Shown here: in pieces, positions 58,199-64,000 of the stretch | Numbering within the stretch: the stretch's first letter is position 1 | Layout: every line of letters begins with the position of its first letter | Assembly (NCBI GenBank): GCA_021234155.1 | Contig: JAJEKV010000035.1 | Location: forward strand, 6,449,891 to 6,513,890 | Direction: 5' to 3' | DNA from: Isoetes taiwanensis | Lineage: Eukaryota > Streptophyta > Lycopodiopsida > Isoetales > Isoetaceae | Length of the DNA: 64,000 bases | Notes under the pieces: model-generated | Told to the model about the DNA's origin: nothing | The model's database searches: none | The model's input: only the letters and a program-made list of their open reading frames with translations | Program-made: the position numbers and the translations under genes

Positions 58199-60786
58199 CT
58201 AGCACAAAGTATCCTTTCTTGATGTCCTCATAGGGATCCCACTTTCGGGGAAGATCAAACCACCCGGCTTTGAGGCCTTACTTCCCACAAACCACTTGGA
58301 ACCCTTGTTAGGACCCAAGTGAGCATTCTTAGACGTGCTTGCACCTTGAGAACCCTCCCATCTTGACTCTGGCAAGAACCCGTCTCTTAGCTCCCTCCCA
58401 CATGGATGTTCAGTTTCTAAGCATGTCACAACTTTCTCCCAGTACTTGATTAGGGAGTCCATTTGATTTTTCTTAAGAGTGGAGGTGTGCTTTCCATTTC
58501 GAACATCATCCCAATGCGTTATGTAATCCTTGATGCCCTTCACTAGTTGGCTAGAGTCTTTGACTGTCTTGAAGGGATGTAGTGGTTTTGGCTGCCCTTT
58601 AGGAATGAGAACTTCACCAAGAAGACCCTTTGCCACAACTTCGATACCTTGTACAGGCATCCACAACTTGTCACCTGGTCTCCACTTATATTGCATGATT
58701 GGTATTCCATCCCTAACCCAAAACTTGAACTGAAGTGGCTTTGTGTGTCCTGTCAACTGGTCCTTACCATCTAGCAAGTATCCCTCTACAAATGATTTCC
58801 AATCTGCAACCTCATCCATCAAGAAAGCCATTGGGTTGGGGTCAATGCAGCTCTCAAACACATCCATTAGTTCAGGGAGAGTGGTCACGTTTTCTCTCTT
58901 GAGCTTGGTGGAGAAAGTTCCAAAGAATCCATCTATATCATCATGCGTATGCCCAACCATCATGAATCCCACTTTCACAACTTTGAATACTCCCACTTTG
59001 TCAAGTATGACATTGCCCCAAACATCCATCTATTCTTGTTTTCTTTCCAACAGGTTGTCCAACTCGAACACATAGCTCCTCAAAGTGCTTTCTCAAGTAA
59101 GGGGAAATCATCCCAAGTCCTCCTTGATTCACTAGACACCTTGGATGTGAGCTTTTTATCCGCCTTTGGTAACAAAGCGGTTGATCATCCATCAAAGACT
59201 CAAAATGGGTCTTTGAAGGGGAATACCTCCTCCCTTCTATCGATCCTTTCTCTAGTGTTCTCAAGCACTTGAAAATAGAGCTCACATGGAAGTTTGGATC
59301 ATCCCTCCATAGATCAAGCACAAAATGACCATATGTTCCAGTTCCATGACCATGTGTTAATACACCCCGGACTTACTTTCATCCGAAAAGCGTTTTGACA
59401 ATGCTTGGGTAAAGGATCTAGCTTTGGCAAGAAAGTCTTGTGTTGGTCCATCTTATCATGAATTATACACAAAAATTTGTCCGTTTGCATCTCGAGAAAA
59501 TGTTTCTCCTTCGCCAATACAACTGTCTACATGATATATGGTCCCTTTGGTGATCGCAAATTGCTCCCTAATTGCCATTCTTTCTTTCTCTATTGCAGTT
59601 CATGCAAGTGTATCCTTGAGTTGAATGCAAGTGTTGCACTTTGAGAATGGCATGTGTTGTAGGACACTCACGTCTGAGAAGTGAGTGCTCCATAACTTGC
59701 TGAAATGTGATTGAGAAACAGGCCTACCTCCAGTAGTTTCCAGAATGGAGTTGACCTCTTTAAGGCACTCCTTTTGGATATAGTGTTGTGGCAACACTCT
59801 TTACACCACTCGCACACCGTGCTCGTTCACCTTCGACTTGTGGGGCATAGATTGAAACATGTATCTCACAAAGCTCTCAAGACCTGCAATGGCCTTGAGA
59901 GTATTTGCTCTAGGTTTCAAAGTGAGTGCATTACCATGTTGGAACAAAGCGTGCCCTTTTCTAACCCGCCTCCCAAAGATTCTGCGTAAAATGAAGACTT
60001 GCTCACCCCAAGAATCCATCTCAATGCTCTCATACATACCTTCATGCCCCTCAATTGATATAGTAGCCTTCTGTGTTTTCATCATATATTTGGAATTCCT
60101 ACACAAGGAGTAAATGAAATTAATCCTATCTTTTGAAGTTGTCCAATGTATTGGGACCTTATCCGCACGAGGTCATCCACATTTATCTTTGACTGCGTGC
60201 AATCTAGGTTGCAACACTCTTGTCCCCTAATTGCCTCTAGGTTTTCTCACGGTTGGTGCCATACTTTCCACCCTTTCTAAATATTTGTCACTTCTAGGCC
60301 TCTTGGGCACCCTTTTGACTGCCTTTTATGAAAAAAAACATAAGCGTCTCTTCCTTGTGATCAAAGGATGCTCATCGACCACCAAATCTTCCACATGGTC
60401 TTGGGTGGGCCTTGGGGTGTGTAGTTCAGTAGGGCATTCTAAAGTATCACCATTCTTGTGTGTAATATATCTAATTGGCCATCTCAACTGAGCTTGGGAC
60501 TCCAGCAGCCCTGAGCACACAATGCAATCACTAGAGCTTCCCTGGGACATGATTGTATCAACTTCGATAAGAAGCTTCACAATGCCAACTCCAAGATGTT
60601 CATCTCCCAGCCTTTCATCATTCACACTATCAAATGGATCAACTGCAGTTATTATGCCCTCTGCAAATACCGTCTGGTTGCAAGGGTGCAACAACAAGCA
60701 ACCCATCTTCCTCCATTGGAGCCTAGGGCAATGGCCTCCTTTGGACTTCCCTGGCTCCATTTTACTCATCTCACATGCTCCCTGAA
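58199..60786 (-). pseudogene. DUF7869-type mobile-element-like gene, frame-broken
   Basis: Read from about 60786 down: CLLLHPCNQTVFAEGIITAV, PFDSVNDERLGDEHLGVGIV, then WPIRYITHKNGDTLECPTEL. After a stop near 60326, MCRNSKYMMKTQKATISIEG is the next piece. Then PVSQSHFSKLWSTHFSDV, HMPFSKCNTCIQLK, DKMDQHKTFLPKLDPLPK, LWRDDPNFHVSSIFKC, and from 59029 the long frame MDVWGNVILDKVGVFKVVKV, GFMMVGHTHDDIDGFFGTF, KLKRENVTTLPELMD. The D-x-M-D-Q-x-K-T box and G-H-T-H-D-D-I-D are signatures I associate with DUF7869 proteins. These occur in many copies in mosses, lycophytes and other lineages and are thought to derive from transposons. The C-terminal half (277 codons) is open. Frame slips at about 59030, 59320 and others break the rest. 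The first Cys-box (FSKCNTC) suggests zinc binding. Confidence 0.7.
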
Positions 60787-60799
60787 TGAAAAAGCTCAC

Positions 60800-60917
60800 A
60801 TTAAAACCATATAGCCCCAAACACCACAAATATGACCATATGAACCATATAAAACCATACAAACATATTAAATATAAACCATACAACCGTATATAACCAC
60901 TAAAATCATATAACCAT
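60800..60917. repeat. ACCATATA-type minisatellite, left part
   Basis: Loose repeats of AACCATATAAAACCATACA. The same kind of sequence resumes at 63919-64000 on the other side of the Helitron, so the element landed in an existing minisatellite. The repeat seems to run off the end of the window. Confidence 0.85.
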
Positions 60918-63900
60918 ACTAGTAACGGTGCCCAGCGTTGCTGGGCATAAGTTTTGAACTTGTAAATGATGAGGCAGCAATGACATCGAAATGACATCGA
61001 GGTGTATTGCAACCACCCCCTCTTTCCCTTTGTGCAATGACATCGAGGTGTATTGCAACCACCCCCTCTTTCCCTTTGTGCTGGTGTTAGTTGATGTTGT
61101 GCCATTATTCCATCCAAGACTTTAGAGTTTACTTATGTTGTCTAGCAAAGTGCACATGACAATATGGTTGGTTTTGTTCGATGAATCCATTGGTTGGTTG
61201 TGTTTGAAGAATGTATTGGCTTTATATAATAATATGTCATAAATTGTAAGCGAATGTCATAAGTTTTACATGCGACCAAGCATTAATGTAGATATCATTC
61301 TATTACATTGTAGTGGCATTTTAAGCGTAAAGGTTTTTTGGAATCCCAAGAACATTAGTTTTGTATAGAAAATGAAGTCCAGCATTGCTGGACTAAGTTG
61401 GGAACCTGTCAATGAACAAATACTCTTTATAATATACATGATGGCATTGTGTGCTTTTGGCCGATGTCAATGTTTTCCTCTTGTGCCCTAGAGTTGTGCA
61501 TTTAGCCCTTGGTCCCTAATATTGTAAAACATTATGCTGGTTCTTTGTCTTCAAAGAGTTTTTGTCGGATAGTTCTTTATATCATTTCCTTTCATTTAGA
61601 TTCATTTTGCTTTCTTTCTTTTCCATTTTCTTTGAAGTCAGACTCTTGGTCATTGCTAATTGCTAGTTTGAAACGCTTGAGTACACAACTATGATGGTGG
61701 CATTGAATTAGTTGAATGCTTTTGAATCTTATTAATTGCTCGTAAAGTATTTGACCTTGATGCCCAACTTCGTTAAGCAACAAACGTAAAATATAGGCTG
61801 CCAAGAATTTCCATCTTATTAATCTTCGCAAACCTTAAGGCATAAGACATAAGAACATTAATCCAAGTCTAACCTGTAGAGGTTGTGCTACTTTTGCATA
61901 AATGTAGGTAGAATAACATTTCTCATGGATGTACAATGTGAACAAAAAAAAAGTGCCAATTTGAGATTTCAACATCAAAATATGAACCAATGCTCGATCT
62001 TGTTGCCTTAATGTAACCATTTAGTTGCTGCTGGTTCCACCATCATTATCTGTCAAGTTTGAAATGGAAGCTTGGTAATAAGAATGTCTGTTCATGTCAT
62101 CAAAATACATCATTGGAATTTTCTTTTTTGGTAATGAGAAACACAATGAGAAACATGTATATACCTTCGTCATTGTCAATGCAATGCATCAGAAAGTGAT
62201 TATTTCATGTTCATGCTATTACAATGCTAACAGATTAATAAACTAATAGACATCAAGCAATTAATAAACTCAAAGACATCAAGCATTACTTGTTGTAGGT
62301 AAGATGGCAAGAATTTAAAAATAAAACTAAAGAGCCTCACATTGGGATGTTGGAACACTGAAGTCACAGAAAATGAATGTCAAGACTAAAATATTACAGG
62401 CAGCCTCAATGAAAACCAAAACATTTATAGGATCAGAAAACCTTACCTGAATACCATGATCGTAGAGGATCTTTGGTCAAGGATCTCTTCTCAAATTCAC
62501 ATGAGATATAGAATGGCCTGTATTTGTTTCGTCCTGCCTTAGTATTTTAAGAGCGTGTAGCAGGGGTAACAGATTGCAAAATTCTGCAATTTATACACTT
62601 GCAAGGCACATGGGGCAAACATAAAATTGCAAACATAAAAATTGCAGAAACTTACAGATTTGCAAGGCATATAAGATGTGATAGGGATGAAGTTGCACAT
62701 AGTCAGCTAGCTCATTGCATGAGACCTCTGCTTGGTTGACAATGATGTTGTGCAATATATACACTCAAACTACCTGGATACAGAAGCCCTGATATGTGTT
62801 TTAGGCTCCTTGGTAAAATCCAAGAATAATTGAAGGAGCGAGATGAAAGATCACTCCAGTTCATAAGCTTATGGCCTGTGTAATTCCATAAACTTTGGCT
62901 TAATTTGACCTATGTAAATCGTGAACTGACTTGTGTAAATCCATAAGCTTTCACTTCAACTGACCTGTGTATATCATGATCTGACATAGCAGATGAATCA
63001 CAAAACGAATTTGCTTCAATTGACTTATGTAAATCGTGGTCTGGCATACAGAACTGGTTGAAGGCCATGTTTGGTCGATGAAAGATCACTCCAGTTCGTG
63101 AAAGGACCTCCTAGAGACTGCGAGTTCGGCTATGGTAGAGCAGAGAAAAAATACCTTAACAGATTCTAATGCAGCATTCAAACCCAGCTTACCTTTTACT
63201 TTTCCTTAGTTTTCATGCAAATCAAATGACACAAATGACAAATGACACTAAGTCTGGCACTGATTCTGCCCTAAGTTTCGGCATGCAAAAACAACTCGCT
63301 CACAGACATTGCAACAAAACCTTGTCTATCATAGGCAAACCGTAACCCAGTGGCTTTTGGTGCTTCTTTGATTCCTTGAAAAGCTTGGGAGCCTGCTCCC
63401 GAAGTAATGAAATGAATGCCGCTGGCCAAAACAGATTCTACAGATTAGATTGAATTACTTAGTCTCCTGAACTGTGCGCATTGGTTGCATACCTGTTATG
63501 CGGTTTGATATGTTCAAGTCAATGATCATATATACACAAACAACATTTTATAATGCATGCATGTCAAGAAGCTCCCAATCAATCAGTCAAGTGAAATATA
63601 AATTGACCGACAACTGGGTTTGTTAATACCCTGTGTTTCTAAAGTGTAAATGCTTTTCATACTTCCTGACGACATGGTTTGAGATGCATCTCTACATGCA
63701 AAAATCCGGCTGCAACTCCACCTGAGGAGCTTTCTTCCACAGAAGCGCGCTTTGCCGAGCCAGCCGACCCTCCCTCCCTCAACCCTACATTGCCTTCGAA
63801 AAAACCACACCCGATCTAGGGCGTGATCTGGACCGTCTGGCATGTTAGATGAAATTTGGGCCCTCCGATTTAGGGCGACAAACAAAACAGACAAACACTA

Positions 63901-63918
63901 AAATTTTATTATAAAGGA
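60918..63918 (-). mobile_element. Non-autonomous Helitron, copy 2
   Basis: On the minus strand it starts TCCTTTATAATAAAATTTTA (from 63918) and ends with hairpin GCCCAGC-AAC-GCTGGGC (60946-60930), ACCGTTA and CTAGT (60918). Identical architecture and about 85 percent identity by eye to 15025-17757. The 5' flank base fits the A-T rule (T after GGA on the plus strand). The base before ACTAG is T instead of A, so that flank is atypical. A roughly 50-base tandem duplication (ATGACATCGAGGTGTATTGC, 60991 and 61037) is private to this copy. No Rep/helicase. The second hairpin is at 61377-61393. An open minus frame near the 5' end (63583-63894) has no known domain. Confidence 0.85.
61377..61393 (-). 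repeat. Internal second hairpin of Helitron copy 2
   Basis: GTCCAGC-ATT-GCTGGAC, fully paired, followed by TAAGTTGGGAACCTG. It is the counterpart of 15347-15363 and lies 447 bases inside the hairpin at the 3' end (the extra distance comes largely from the private duplication). Confidence 0.7.
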
Positions 63919-64000
63919 TTAAACCATACAACCATATTCATTGTAAACCATATGTAAACATTAAAACCATATATAACCATTGAAACTATTTAACCATTGA
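63919..64000. repeat. ACCATATA-type minisatellite, right part
   Basis: TAAACCATACAACCATATTC and variants continue to the window end. It is the other half of the repeat cut by Helitron copy 2. Confidence 0.85.

Noticed and set aside
63583-63894. 103-codon minus-strand frame near the 5' end of Helitron copy 2
   Set aside because: No domain; the homologous part of copy 1 does not keep the frame.
60800-64000. Telomere-like or centromeric satellite
   Set aside because: ACCATATA repeats are irregular and short, interrupted by a Helitron, and do not match the plant telomere word TTTAGGG.

Overview
The window looks like nuclear DNA of a land plant. It is AT-rich, gene-poor and heavily loaded with transposable elements. 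GT-AG introns can be placed in three loci. The recognisable families are plant-type: LRR receptor-like protein, B3 DNA-binding protein, HMA metal-binding protein, nepenthesin-like aspartic protease, and chromovirus. The abundance of transposase-like families that I associate with mosses, lycophytes and ferns hints at a non-flowering lineage, but that is a weak inference. There is no sign of bacterial operons, CRISPR or rRNA. I could not search for tRNAs systematically.

Only two loci look intact. One is a 117-residue HMA protein with an unusual alternating-cysteine N-terminus (two exons, 50729-51212, + strand). The other is a 217-residue protein with two B3 domains (three exons, 52551-53406, - strand). 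A small acidic, serine-rich two-exon gene (37140-37618) is nearly intact but has one frame slip.

Most of the rest is fossil DNA. 1-2.8 kb holds a decayed gene with a ParB-like GNH motif and a DNA-methylase-like core. 6.1-8.3 kb holds a minus-strand Ty3/gypsy chromovirus with an internal RT-to-integrase deletion and part of an LTR. 8.7-9.1 kb is a stray LRR fragment. 13.4-17.8 kb contains three Helitron 3' ends, one of which belongs to a full-length minus-strand element (15025-17757). 18.9-26.1 kb is an LRR receptor-like-protein pseudogene interrupted by two related MULE-like elements. The second of these has a perfect 10-bp target duplication and carries a captured aspartic-protease fragment. 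29.4-33.4 kb is a further TIR element with an array of hairpin repeats. 33.4-36.6 kb is a broken transposase-like gene with a MITE in its intron. 39.4-44.3 kb is a 2.1-kb direct duplication. 56.1-57.8 kb is a LINE fragment. 58.2-60.8 kb is a broken minus-strand DUF7869-type gene. 60918-63918 is a second Helitron paralogous to the first.

The most striking structures are these: (1) the MULE pair, whose ends are packed with CG-containing palindromes of two different sequences but one architecture; (2) the Helitron pair, in which a second, compensatorily changed copy of the terminal hairpin lies a few hundred bases inside the 3' end; (3) a satellite-like array of about 70-bp hairpins; (4) a family of foldback elements, all with GATAAC ends. 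Stretches of several kb (2.8-5.7, 9.1-13.4, 26.1-28.3, 44.4-49.8 kb) hold nothing I can name.
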